Assembly: GCA_006226495.1 (NCBI GenBank)
Contig: SBGU01000054.1
Coordinates: 1-64,000, forward strand
Length of the DNA stretch: 64,000 nucleotides
Source of the DNA: Alphaproteobacteria bacterium
GTDB lineage: Bacteria > Pseudomonadota > Alphaproteobacteria > Sphingomonadales > Kordiimonadaceae
Direction: 5' to 3'
Shown: piece after piece, positions 15,887 through 24,162 of the stretch
Position numbering within the stretch: position 1 is the stretch's first letter
How the letters are laid out: every line of letters begins with the position of its first letter
Translations under genes and position numbers: made by a program
Notes under the pieces: generated by a model
Told to the model about the DNA's origin: nothing
Database searches by the model: none
The model's input: the letters and a program-made list of their open reading frames with translations, nothing else

Positions 15887-15942
15887 CCCCAGCCAGGCCG
15901 CTGGCTGGCGGCGGTCCTGATGTTTGAGGCGGTGTGTCATTT

Positions 15943-16071
15943 CCCGGGCTTCGACAGGCTCAGCCCGAACGGGGGTGGCAATGCATGTTACCCATCGTGT
16001 TCTGCCCGGTGCCAAGCAAGGCGCATCTGTCCATCGCCCCACCGTTCGCCCTGAGCTTGTCGAAGGGCAGG
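15943..16071. repeat. Dispersed palindromic repeat, cluster 3 (paired copies)
   Basis: A direct copy (15943-15973) faces an inverted one (16042-16071). The 68-bp interior (GGTGGCAATGCATGTTA onward) matches the interior of the 14370-14499 pair with many substitutions. Paired inverted ends with a related core are what REPIN-like or small MITE-like elements look like. No target-site duplication was recognised. Confidence 0.8.
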
Positions 16072-16180
16072 ATGCGGGGTCGGGTCTAACCGGCCATGCC
16101 TGTTCCGGTTTCCATAAATTGCACTCTTGCAACCCTTCGGGTATGCTCGCCTTCCGCGAAAGGGAAAAGGGGACACCCGG

Positions 16181-16672
16181 TTGCGCAAGCTTGCACTGCT
16201 ACTCACCTTGCTGTTGCCCGTGGCCTGTGCCGCGCCCATGGTGGAAATGGGCGAATGGCCGGCGGTTGCCTACAGTCGCACCGAACTGGAACGGGTGCCG
16301 CAGGGCGGGCATCTCATTGTCATCGAACAGGTACCGCGTTTCATCGCCCAGGGCGGCGACGGGCGGGCGCGCCCGAACGCCGACAGCAGTTTCGACCAGT
16401 ATCTGTTCTGGGACTGGTGCCGGGGCGGCGGCATGGCCTGGCAGATGGTGGTGGTGCGCCCCGATGCCAAGGTGCGCTCGGGCTGGCGCTACACCAAAAC
16501 GGTGGTCACACCGGGCGCCGACGGTTATGGCGGCGAAACCCGCATCACAGAAGGCAATATCGAGGGCCAGATCATCCGCTATGCCGATTTGCGCACGGCT
16601 GGCCTCGCCTTCTTCCCGCCCACCAGCTTCACCTGCGACAGGCTGACGGCGGACTGGGCCAGCGGCGCCTGA
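16181..16672 (+). CDS. Hypothetical exported protein, possible lipoprotein
   Basis: I place the start at TTG 16181, nine bases after AAAGGGG, giving 163 aa that begin with a signal peptide (LRKLALLLTLLLPVACAAP). The cysteine after PVA resembles a lipobox, though Pro at -3 is unusual, so it may instead be cleaved by signal peptidase I. The mature part (WPAVAYSRTELERVPQGGH, DWCRGGGMAWQMVVV, SFTCDRLTADW) contains two further cysteines that could form a disulfide. I do not recognise the family. Confidence 0.6.
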   Translation: MRKLALLLTLLLPVACAAPMVEMGEWPAVAYSRTELERVPQGGHLIVIEQVPRFIAQGGDGRARPNADSSFDQYLFWDWCRGGGMAWQMVVVRPDAKVRSGWRYTKTVVTPGADGYGGETRITEGNIEGQIIRYADLRTAGLAFFPPTSFTCDRLTADWASGA

Positions 16673-16697
16673 TATGCTTTTTTTGGGGGATGGTGGA

Positions 16698-16723
16698 AAG
16701 GGAGGCACTGGCCTCCCTTCCTG
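16698..16723 (+). terminator. Possible terminator between convergent genes
   Basis: AAGGGAGGC (16698-16706) pairs perfectly with GCCTCCCTT (16711-16719) around ACTG. The following CCTGTTT is only weakly T-rich. Confidence 0.45.
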
Positions 16724-16731
16724 TTTCAGGG

Positions 16732-16989
16732 TTACCGGTTGTCGAGCTGCGCCCGCACCGACGCCAGCCCGAGCGCAGTGATGCGGTAGGGGCCGCCAGC
16801 CCGGCTGGCGATCAGGCCGCGCCGTTTCAGTTTCCTGAAAAGCCCGATGCTGAAACCCGACAGGCGCCAGCCTTCGCGGTTCAGGCAGTTTGCTTCGACG
16901 ACCTTCCTGCGGTCGTCATATTCAATCAGAATGGCGCCGCCCTGCGCGAGGGCATGCAGCGCGCGCTGTTCCAGTTTGGAAATATTCAA
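16732..16989 (-). CDS. YjhX/UPF0386 family small protein
   Basis: An 85-aa protein: [20 protein letters not shown], the central [35 protein letters not shown] and the closing VRAQLDNR match the YjhX/UPF0386 family from end to end. The family is listed as toxin-like in some databases on the basis of E. coli yjhX; its domain looks like a small winged helix. No partner antitoxin gene is adjacent, so a toxin role here is doubtful. Confidence 0.85.
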   Translation of the reverse strand: MNISKLEQRALHALAQGGAILIEYDDRRKVVEANCLNREGWRLSGFSIGLFRKLKRRGLIASRAGGPYRITALGLASVRAQLDNR

Positions 16990-17168
16990 CGGGGGTGTCT
17001 CCGCTCAATAGAAAACAGGTTCCGCCCACGTGGGTGGGGGAGAGGTTCCTATCGTCCCTGCCGCCTGGAAACTTGGTTCCGGGGCAGGGTTCAGCGGGTC
17101 TCAGACAGGTGTTTCACAAACGCTCCGTATGTCGTCCACAGACACTTAGCGCCGTGTTGCGGAAATGT

Positions 17169-17825
17169 CTAGCGGCTGAGCACCCAGGTGGCGTGTTCGG
17201 CCTCGACCGTAAAGCCGTGTTTCTCGGCAAACGCGGTGACGATTCTGCGCATGGGGTAACCCTTGGTGCGGTTCCAGTGCCAGTCGTCGCCGGTCAGGCG
17301 CGCATCCGGCCACAGGGCGTGGCAGGCTTCGAGGTCGTCCGCCTTTTTGCCGGCATCGATATAGATGAGATCGGGTTCAAGCCCCGCCGCTTTCAGGCCA
17401 TCGAGCGCATCGGGCGACAGGCCGCGCACGGGGATGAAACGGTCTTCATGGCCGCGAAGGTTCGCAAGCGCGGTCCGGAACGGACCCTGGCTTTCGATAT
17501 CGGCGGCGAACTGCTGCTGGACCGCAAGGTCCGGGTAGGCGCGGCTGAGGCCCGGGCGCCCGACATACCGTTTGCACTGGTCGATGAGGCCATCGTCCCA
17601 GGGGTCGAGACCAACGACAACCAGGTCGTCGTCAAGGCCCAGCCAGCGTTTGGCCGACGCACACAGGAAACAGCCGATTTCCAGCATCACTTTGGGCCGG
17701 TCAGCGCGGATGATGGCATCCACCAGTTCACGCCCACCGCCGCCAAGCGTGAAATCCCACGCCCGGACACCTTCGATGTTCGGCCAGGGGTGCTGCATGC
17801 GCAATATGTTCAGGCTGTCTGTCAT
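17169..17825 (-). CDS. Class I SAM-dependent methyltransferase-fold protein
   Basis: From ATG 17825 the protein has 218 aa (MTDSLNILRMQHPWPNIEG). PKVMLEIGCFLCASAKRWL is the SAM-binding motif I, LVVVGLDPWDDG motif II, and LIYIDAGKKADDLEACHALW fits the Methyltransf_24-type domain. The start is uncertain: the ATG lies within 8 bases of the terminator T-tract of the upstream transaldolase and lacks a ribosome site; ATG 17798 is an alternative. The substrate is unknown. Confidence 0.7.
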   Translation of the reverse strand: MTDSLNILRMQHPWPNIEGVRAWDFTLGGGGRELVDAIIRADRPKVMLEIGCFLCASAKRWLGLDDDLVVVGLDPWDDGLIDQCKRYVGRPGLSRAYPDLAVQQQFAADIESQGPFRTALANLRGHEDRFIPVRGLSPDALDGLKAAGLEPDLIYIDAGKKADDLEACHALWPDARLTGDDWHWNRTKGYPMRRIVTAFAEKHGFTVEAEHATWVLSR

Positions 17826-17832
17826 CACACAC

Positions 17833-17867
17833 AAAAAGGGCGCCGGTTGTCTGCGGCGCCCTTGTTT
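17833..17867. terminator. Intrinsic terminator after the transaldolase gene
   Basis: GGGCGCCG (17838-17845) pairs with CGGCGCCC (17854-17861), with five A to the left and a T-rich run to the right. On the minus strand this ends the transaldolase transcript with five T. Confidence 0.85.
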
Positions 17868-17874
17868 TTGGTCC

Positions 17875-18528
17875 CTAGAGGATCGAGAAGCCGGTGGCCG
17901 CCCAGTCCTTGTCGAAGGCATCGAGGCCCGACTTGGTCAGCGGGTGGTTGAACAGCTTTTTCATCACGTCGATCGGGAAAGTGGCAACATCGGCGCCGAT
18001 GCGAGCTGCTTCCAGAACGTGGGCCGGGTGGCGCACGGAAGCGACCAGGATTTCGGTGTCGAACTGGTAGTTGTCATAGATGTTGCGGATGTCTTCGATC
18101 AGTTCCATGCCGATGAAACCGACATCGTCATGACGGCCGACAAACGGCGAAATGAAGGTGGCGCCGGCTTTGGCAGCCAAGAGGGCCTGGTTGGCGGTGA
18201 AGCACAGGGTGACGTTGACCATGATGCCTTCAGCGCGCAGGGCCTTGCAGGTTTTCAGGCCTTCAACGGTCAGCGGCACCTTGACCGCGATATTGTCGGC
18301 GATCTTGGCGCACTTCAGGCCTTCCTTCAGCATGGTTTCATGGTCGTGGGCCACGGTTTCGGCCGACACCGGGCCATCCACTTCGGCGGCGATCTCGGCG
18401 ATCACTTCGAAAAAGTCGCGGCCGGCTTTTTTGATCAGGGACGGGTTGGTGGTCACGCCGTCCAGAAGGCCGGTGGCATTGGCTTCGCGGATTTCGGCGA
18501 TATTGGCGGTGTCGAGGAAGAACTTCAT
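17875..18528 (-). CDS. Transaldolase / fructose-6-phosphate aldolase family
   Basis: A 217-aa protein starting [17 protein letters not shown] at ATG 18528, preceded by [21 protein letters not shown], the Schiff-base lysine in [34 protein letters not shown] and [22 protein letters not shown] identify the short TalC/FSA subfamily of about 215-220 aa. It transfers dihydroxyacetone units in the pentose phosphate pathway or cleaves fructose 6-phosphate; sequence alone does not separate transaldolase from FSA with certainty. Confidence 0.93.
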   Translation of the reverse strand: MKFFLDTANIAEIREANATGLLDGVTTNPSLIKKAGRDFFEVIAEIAAEVDGPVSAETVAHDHETMLKEGLKCAKIADNIAVKVPLTVEGLKTCKALRAEGIMVNVTLCFTANQALLAAKAGATFISPFVGRHDDVGFIGMELIEDIRNIYDNYQFDTEILVASVRHPAHVLEAARIGADVATFPIDVMKKLFNHPLTKSGLDAFDKDWAATGFSIL

Positions 18529-18673
18529 GTTAGCGGGCTCCTTGGGCCGCGCGGGCGCGGCCATTGTCTTCTACCGTGGTTCTGCGGGTTTTGGCGCACT
18601 GTAATACGGTTTTCCGCGCCTGCCTAATAAAGATCGCGGCGCTTTGCAAGGGGGAAGGGGCCCTTATGACCCC

Positions 18674-20245
18674 CTAATGATCCATCGGTGCAGGCGCCGC
18701 GTTCGCATTCTTGCGCGCCGGTTTCACCCAGATGGCGGCCAGCGCCGCGATAAAGGATGCACAGAAAAGCGCAATATAACCATTGCTGTAGGCGATCATG
18801 GCGGCCTCGCGGCTGACGACAAGGTTGGCCATGGCCAGTTTGTCGACCGACAGGCTTTGCTGTGCAACCGGCGAATTGGGCGCCACAAATTGCCGGAGCG
18901 GGGTCAGCCGTTCCACCAGTTCCGAATGGTTGATCTGGGTATAGCGGGTGACGAGCGCGACGGTCAGCGAAATACACACCGCCTGGCCAAGCCCGCGAAT
19001 GAGCGAGAACATGGACGAGGCCTCCACCTGCAGGTGCGGCGGGATGGTGGCATAGGCGATGGTTGATGCCATCACGAACAATATGCCGATGCCAAAACCA
19101 TGGAAGATGGGCGGCACCGCCAGCACCATCGCCGGCGTGTCGGCGGTCAGGAACGCGAAGGGCGCGATGCCCGCCGCCATGCCGGCAGAGCCGATCAGCA
19201 GCAACAGGCGCGGGTCGAAACGGGTGACCAGCCGGGGCGCAATCATCATGCCCGCCATCATGCCCAGGCCGCGCCAGATGAGAAGAAGGCCGGTGTCCAG
19301 GACCGGATAACCCATCACCTGCTGCATCAGGGGCGGCTGCAGGACCACAGACGCGGTCATGTTGCCGGCGGCGATCAGCACCAGCACCATGCCGACGACA
19401 AAATTGCTGTCCCTGAACAAAACACCGGGGATGAAGGGCCGTTCCGATGTACGGCTGTTGACCATGAACATCCAGAAGGCGGCGATGGCGATCAGCGCAT
19501 AGGCGATGATTTCACTGCTGTCGAACCAGTCTTCCGATTCGCCCCGGTCGAGGCCAAGCTGCAGGGCGCCAACCGCCAGCGCCAGGGTCAGGAAACCGAA
19601 CAGGTTCAATTTGTGGCCCGGAATGCGGTTGCCCGCGCGCATGGTGATCGTGAGGCCGATCACGGCCAACGCGCCCACGGGCAGGTTGATGAAGAACACC
19701 CAGCGCCAGGTGGAAATTTCGGTGATGTAACCGCCAAGCGACGGGCCCAGCACCGGCCCCGCCATGGTGCCCATGCCAAAAAGCGCCATCAGCCGCGCGC
19801 GTTCAAGGGGCGTCGACGACAGCCGGTTCAGGGTCGCGATAGCGAGTGGTATCAGCGGCGCACCGGACGCCCCCTGCAACAGCCGCGCGCCCAGCATGGC
19901 CTCAAGGGTTACCGCCATGCCGCACAGTACAGACGACAGGGTGAACATGATGATCGACAGGGTCAGAAGCCGCTTGACGCCAAAGCGGCTGGCGGCCCAT
20001 CCGACCAGTGGCGTCAGCACCACGCTGGCCATGATATAGGTGGTCACGACCCAGGTGATCTGGTCGAAGGTGGCTTGGAGCGTGCCCTGCATCTTGGGCA
20101 AGGCCACATTGACGATGGTGGCGTCGATGGTGTGCAGGGACACGGCCAGCATCAGGCAGAAGATCAGCCCGCCACGATAGTGGGCGATTTCGTCCGCCCC
20201 CGCGGGTTTGGGGGCCGATGCGTCTGTGGCCGTGCCCGCGCTCAT
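18674..20245 (-). CDS. DHA2-family drug efflux MFS permease (EmrB-like)
   Basis: A 523-aa inner-membrane protein with about 14 hydrophobic helices. HTIDATIVNVALPKMQG is the DHA2 helix-1 signature, ASRFGVKRLL the loop 2-3 motif, and FGMGTMAGPVLGPSLGGYI the antiporter motif C. Its start overlaps the end of the HlyD-type gene by 4 bp, so both are translated together. With the membrane fusion protein and an outer-membrane channel encoded elsewhere it should form a tripartite pump. The operon begins with a MarR regulator. Confidence 0.92.
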   Translation of the reverse strand: MSAGTATDASAPKPAGADEIAHYRGGLIFCLMLAVSLHTIDATIVNVALPKMQGTLQATFDQITWVVTTYIMASVVLTPLVGWAASRFGVKRLLTLSIIMFTLSSVLCGMAVTLEAMLGARLLQGASGAPLIPLAIATLNRLSSTPLERARLMALFGMGTMAGPVLGPSLGGYITEISTWRWVFFINLPVGALAVIGLTITMRAGNRIPGHKLNLFGFLTLALAVGALQLGLDRGESEDWFDSSEIIAYALIAIAAFWMFMVNSRTSERPFIPGVLFRDSNFVVGMVLVLIAAGNMTASVVLQPPLMQQVMGYPVLDTGLLLIWRGLGMMAGMMIAPRLVTRFDPRLLLLIGSAGMAAGIAPFAFLTADTPAMVLAVPPIFHGFGIGILFVMASTIAYATIPPHLQVEASSMFSLIRGLGQAVCISLTVALVTRYTQINHSELVERLTPLRQFVAPNSPVAQQSLSVDKLAMANLVVSREAAMIAYSNGYIALFCASFIAALAAIWVKPARKNANAAPAPMDH

Positions 20246-21273
20246 TTCAGGCCGATCAGCGCCAGCAGGTCGTCGGTCGTGCGTTCATGGTGGGTGTCGA
20301 TATCCACCTCGACGCTCAGGCCCGCGCGCAGGAGCGAAAGGTCCTGCCCGGGCTTGAAGCCGATCTGCACCGGCACCCGCTGGGTGACCTTCACCCAGTT
20401 GCCGGTGGCATTCTGGGCCGGCAGCACGGCGAATTCGGCACCGGTGGCGGGGTCGATGGAGCGCACAAAAGCATGGAAGGTCTGGCCGGGCAGGGCATCC
20501 ACCCGCACTTCAACGTCCTGGCCGTCCTGCACATAGGTCAGTTCGGTTTCCTTCAGGTTGGCTTCGATGCGCAGGTCGGTGTCCACGGTCATGCCGAAAA
20601 TCGGGTAGCCGGCGGTGACATATTCGCCCGGGTAAAGGTCGATCTGGGTCACGGTGCCCGCGGTGCGGGCGCGCACCTGCCGGTATTCAAGCGCCACTTC
20701 GGCGCTTTTGACCGCCGAGATGGCTTTCAATGTCATCGGGTGCAGGTCGGGGTCGATGTTTGCGTCACCGGCAAGCTGGGTCAGCGCCAGGGCGGCGGCT
20801 TCCTCAAGCACGGCGATCTGGGCTTTCGATTCCTCGACCAGGTGTTTGTGTTCATCCAGTTTGGATTCGACCAGGTTATGGTCTTTCACCAGCGCTTCGG
20901 CGCGCTTCAGTTCCCGCATTTCATAGGCCAGGTTTTCGCGTTCCTTGGCCAGCATGGCCAGGCTTTTGCGGTAGTTGGCCTTCAGGGCCGCGACGATGTC
21001 GCGCGCGGTGGTGACGCCGGTTTGGGCTTCCATCAGCTTCAGGCGGGCTTCGGTGTCGTCCAGCTCTGCGATCACGTCGCCTTCGGCCACCTGCTGGTTG
21101 CGCTTCACATGCACGGCCACCACTTCGCCGGACGCACGGGCGGCGCCGGTCAGAATGCCGGTGCGCACATAGGCATTGTCGGTGGTGACAAAGCGGCCAC
21201 CCTGCAGGAACACCAGGGCGATGCCAACCAGGATCAGGCCCGGCACACTGATATACATAAGCAGGCGTTTCAT
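20242..21273 (-). CDS. HlyD/EmrA-family membrane fusion protein
   Basis: A 343-aa protein with one N-terminal transmembrane helix (about 6-24), a barrel-sandwich hybrid split around a long coiled-coil hairpin (about 75-180), and the periplasmic continuation VRARTAGTVTQIDLYPGEYV. It links the DHA2 permease to an outer-membrane factor. It overlaps the MarR gene upstream and the permease gene downstream by 4 bp each, forming a tight three-gene operon. Confidence 0.92.
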   Translation of the reverse strand: MKRLLMYISVPGLILVGIALVFLQGGRFVTTDNAYVRTGILTGAARASGEVVAVHVKRNQQVAEGDVIAELDDTEARLKLMEAQTGVTTARDIVAALKANYRKSLAMLAKERENLAYEMRELKRAEALVKDHNLVESKLDEHKHLVEESKAQIAVLEEAAALALTQLAGDANIDPDLHPMTLKAISAVKSAEVALEYRQVRARTAGTVTQIDLYPGEYVTAGYPIFGMTVDTDLRIEANLKETELTYVQDGQDVEVRVDALPGQTFHAFVRSIDPATGAEFAVLPAQNATGNWVKVTQRVPVQIGFKPGQDLSLLRAGLSVEVDIDTHHERTTDDLLALIGLK

Positions 21274-21752
21274 TGGTCTACTCCAGTACGTTTCTGGCTC
21301 GCGTGCGCGATGATGCGATTGAGCAGGCTGTCCAGGGTGCGGCGCTCTTCGCTGCTCAGCGGTGCGAGGAACTCGTCGGACAAATCGGCCAGCTTGGCCA
21401 TGATCGTATCGATCAGTGGCGTGGTCTTTTCGGTCACGAACAGGCGGCGCACGCGGCGGTCCTTGTCGTCCGACCGGCGTTCGATCATCTGTTTGGCTTC
21501 AAGGGCATCCACTTGCCGGCAGACCGACATGGTGCTGACCTCAAGCCGTGCGGCCAACGCCTGCTGGCTGATGCCGGGCAGGCGCCACACGGTCAGAAGC
21601 ACCTTGGCCTGCGCGCGGGTGATTTCGGGGCCGTCTTCCTTCGCGAAGGCCTGCCGCATCAGGCGGAACAGGTCGCTGATCTGGAAAACGAGGGGATTCT
21701 GGTTTTCGTTTCTGTTTGGCATGGGCCGGTCAATACGCTTCCCGATCTTCAT
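21270..21752 (-). CDS. MarR-family transcriptional regulator of the efflux operon
   Basis: I choose ATG 21752 (about 160 aa); a TTG two codons earlier and ATG 21722 are alternatives. The winged helix covers TRAQAKVLLTVWRLPGISQQ, ALAARLEVSTMSVCRQVDAL and the wing ERRSDDKDRRVRRLFVTEK, with dimerisation helices at both ends. It leads the MarR-HlyD-DHA2 operon and most likely represses it until a ligand, possibly a pump substrate, binds. I saw only a weak dyad (CATA-AGC-TATG, near 21766-21776) as operator. Confidence 0.9.
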   Translation of the reverse strand: MKIGKRIDRPMPNRNENQNPLVFQISDLFRLMRQAFAKEDGPEITRAQAKVLLTVWRLPGISQQALAARLEVSTMSVCRQVDALEAKQMIERRSDDKDRRVRRLFVTEKTTPLIDTIMAKLADLSDEFLAPLSSEERRTLDSLLNRIIAHASQKRTGVDQ

Positions 21753-21882
21753 AAGCAAGGGATATCATAAGCTATGTTTATTAATTTTTGGTTTTGTCAA
21801 ATTGCCGCACCCGTTTTTGTTGCCTATGGTGGCGCATGCGGCGCCCGTGCGGGTGCCGAAATCCAGATTTGCCGGGACGGGA

Positions 21883-24111
21883 ATGGGCCAGCAGCAGCTT
21901 TTTGGTGACAGGGATGAAGGCGCGGAACACCGGGTGAAGGTGCTTTTGCCGCTGCCGCTTGGCGGCGCGCTCGATTACCGCCTGCCGCCGCACCTGAAGG
22001 ATATTGCTGCGCCCGGCCAACTGGTCGAGGTGCCCCTGTCGGGCCGGCGCGCGACCGGGGTGCTGTGGGACGCAGACGCGGTGCCCGGTGGCAAGACCCT
22101 GCCGATTGAAAAGCTGAAACCGGTTGAAGCTTTGCTCGAAGGCCCGCTGATGCGGGAAGACTTGCGCCGCTTTGTCGACTGGGTTGCGGCCTATACGCTC
22201 ACCTCGCCTGGTGCCGTGTTGCGCATGTGCCTGTCGGGCCCCGCGGCCACAGGGCAGGCGCCGGTGAAGCGGCATTATGCGCCCGCGCCCGCCGTGCCCG
22301 CAGACCTACGCATGACCCCGGCGCGGCAGGCGGTGCTCAGGTTGCTAGCGGACGGCAAGGCGCGCACGGCATCGGAAATCAGTGAACTGGCGGCTGTATC
22401 CGACGCGGTGGTGCGTGGTCTTGAGAAAGCCGGGGCGCTGATCGCGCTCGATATCTCGGCCGATGCACCTTACCCGCCGCCCCATCCCGGTCTCAAGGGG
22501 CCAGACCTTTCGGGTGAACAGGCCGCCGCAGCCGAGGCGATTCGGGCCCAGGTGTGGGAAGGCGGCTTCGCACCTTTCCTTTTGGACGGCATTACCGGTT
22601 CCGGCAAGACCGAGGTCTATTTCGAAGGCCTGGCCGAAGCGCTCAAGGAAAAAGGCGCGCAGGTGCTGGTTCTGGTGCCGGAAATCGCGCTGACGAGCCA
22701 ATGGCTGGACCGGTTTGAAAGCCGGTTCGGCGCCGCCCCCGTGGTGTGGCATTCCGATATCGGGCAGGCCGAACGCCGGCGCGCCTGGCAGGCGATCGCA
22801 AGCGGCGAGGCCCGGGTGGTGGTGGGCGCGCGCTCGGCCCTGTTCCTGCCGTTCCGCCGCCTTGCTTTTATCGTGGTCGACGAAGAACATGATGGTTCCT
22901 TCAAGCAGGAAGACGGTGTCCTCTATCATGCCCGCGACATGGCCATCGTGCGGGCCAAGCTGGCCGGCTGCCCGATTGTGCTCGCGAGCGCGACGCCGTC
23001 CCTTGAAACCCTGGTGAATGCGGATGAGGGGCGGTACCGACTTCTGAAGCTCAGGGAACGTCACGGCAATGCCGTGTTGCCGGAGATGAAAGCCATCGAC
23101 TTGCGGCATGAGCCACCCGAACGCGGCACCTGGCTGTCGCCCGTGCTGGTGCGCGAGATCGAGGCCACGGTGGCGGCGGGCGAACAGGCTATGCTGTTCC
23201 TGAACCGGCGGGGGTATGCGCCCCTGACCCTGTGCCGCACCTGCGGCCACCGTATCGAATGCCCCGCCTGTTCGACCTGGCTTGTGGAACACCGGTTCCG
23301 GCAGGAACTGCAGTGCCACCATTGTGGCCATATCGAACCGGTACCGAACGCCTGCCCGACCTGCAAGACGGAAGACAGCCTGGTCGCCTGCGGCCCCGGC
23401 GTCGAACGCTTGTTCGAGGAAGTGTCGCACCGCTTTCCCGCCGCGCGGCTGGGGGTCATGACCAGCGATACCATGCTGAAGCCGTCGGACACCGCGCGCA
23501 TGGTGCATGAAATCGCGTCCGGCAAGCTGGATATCGTGATCGGCACCCAGATCGTGACCAAGGGATATCATTTCCCGAACCTGACCCTGGTGGGCGTGGT
23601 GGACGCCGACCTTGGCCTCAGGGGCGGTGACCTGCGCGCCGGCGAACGCACCTACCAGCAACTGGTGCAGGTCGCGGGGCGCGCGGGCCGGGCGGACAAG
23701 CCGGGCCGGGTATACCTGCAGTCCTACGAGCCCGAACACCCGGTGGTGGCGGCCCTCTTGTCCGGCGACGGTGAAGCCTTCATGGCGGCGGAGAAGGAAG
23801 CCAGGGCGCGGCACCATATGCCGCCCTTCGGCCGGCTGGCGGCGATCATCCTGTCTGGCCCCGATATGGCGGCTGTGCTGGAAGTCGGGCGCAAGCTGGC
23901 GGCGGTCGCGCCGCAGATAGACGGCGTGAATGTGGTTGGCCCGGCGCCGGCGCCACTGGCGCGCCTCAGGGGCCTGTTCCGTTTCCGGCTTCTGATGCAT
24001 ACGCGCAAGGATGTAAAAATACAGGCGGTTATCCGGGCCTGGCTGAATGCGGTGAAGGCGCCGTCCGGCGTGCGGATAAAGGTTGATATCGATCCCTACA
24101 GCTTTATGTAG
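21883..24111 (+). CDS. priA: Primosomal replication restart helicase PriA
   Basis: I start at ATG 21883 (MGQQQLFGDRDEGAEHRVKV, 742 aa), because alphaproteobacterial PriA proteins open with a short LFG-type leader before VLLPLPLGGALDYRLP. Visible: 3'-DNA-binding domain (1-110), Walker A GITGSGKTE, DEEH box in FIVVDEEHDGSFKQED, SATPSLET, eight zinc-site cysteines (CRTCGH, CPACS, CHHCGH, CPTC) and the QVAGRAGRADKPG motif VI. It reloads the replisome at stalled forks. It is divergent from the MarR-led operon. Confidence 0.95.
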   Translation: MGQQQLFGDRDEGAEHRVKVLLPLPLGGALDYRLPPHLKDIAAPGQLVEVPLSGRRATGVLWDADAVPGGKTLPIEKLKPVEALLEGPLMREDLRRFVDWVAAYTLTSPGAVLRMCLSGPAATGQAPVKRHYAPAPAVPADLRMTPARQAVLRLLADGKARTASEISELAAVSDAVVRGLEKAGALIALDISADAPYPPPHPGLKGPDLSGEQAAAAEAIRAQVWEGGFAPFLLDGITGSGKTEVYFEGLAEALKEKGAQVLVLVPEIALTSQWLDRFESRFGAAPVVWHSDIGQAERRRAWQAIASGEARVVVGARSALFLPFRRLAFIVVDEEHDGSFKQEDGVLYHARDMAIVRAKLAGCPIVLASATPSLETLVNADEGRYRLLKLRERHGNAVLPEMKAIDLRHEPPERGTWLSPVLVREIEATVAAGEQAMLFLNRRGYAPLTLCRTCGHRIECPACSTWLVEHRFRQELQCHHCGHIEPVPNACPTCKTEDSLVACGPGVERLFEEVSHRFPAARLGVMTSDTMLKPSDTARMVHEIASGKLDIVIGTQIVTKGYHFPNLTLVGVVDADLGLRGGDLRAGERTYQQLVQVAGRAGRADKPGRVYLQSYEPEHPVVAALLSGDGEAFMAAEKEARARHHMPPFGRLAAIILSGPDMAAVLEVGRKLAAVAPQIDGVNVVGPAPAPLARLRGLFRFRLLMHTRKDVKIQAVIRAWLNAVKAPSGVRIKVDIDPYSFM

Positions 24112-24162
24112 GGGGAAAGGGCCACGCGGCATTTGATGGCGGGGCCGGATTCGGGGGACTAT

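Noticed and set aside
7604-16071. CRISPR array from the repeated 28-31 bp units
   Set aside because: Copies are in both orientations, irregularly spaced, scattered over 8.5 kb and palindromic, and no cas genes are present.
20218-21882. N-terminal extension of priA into the HlyD and MarR region
   Set aside because: The open frame continues far upstream, but PriA homology begins near 21883 and the extension is antisense to two well-supported genes.
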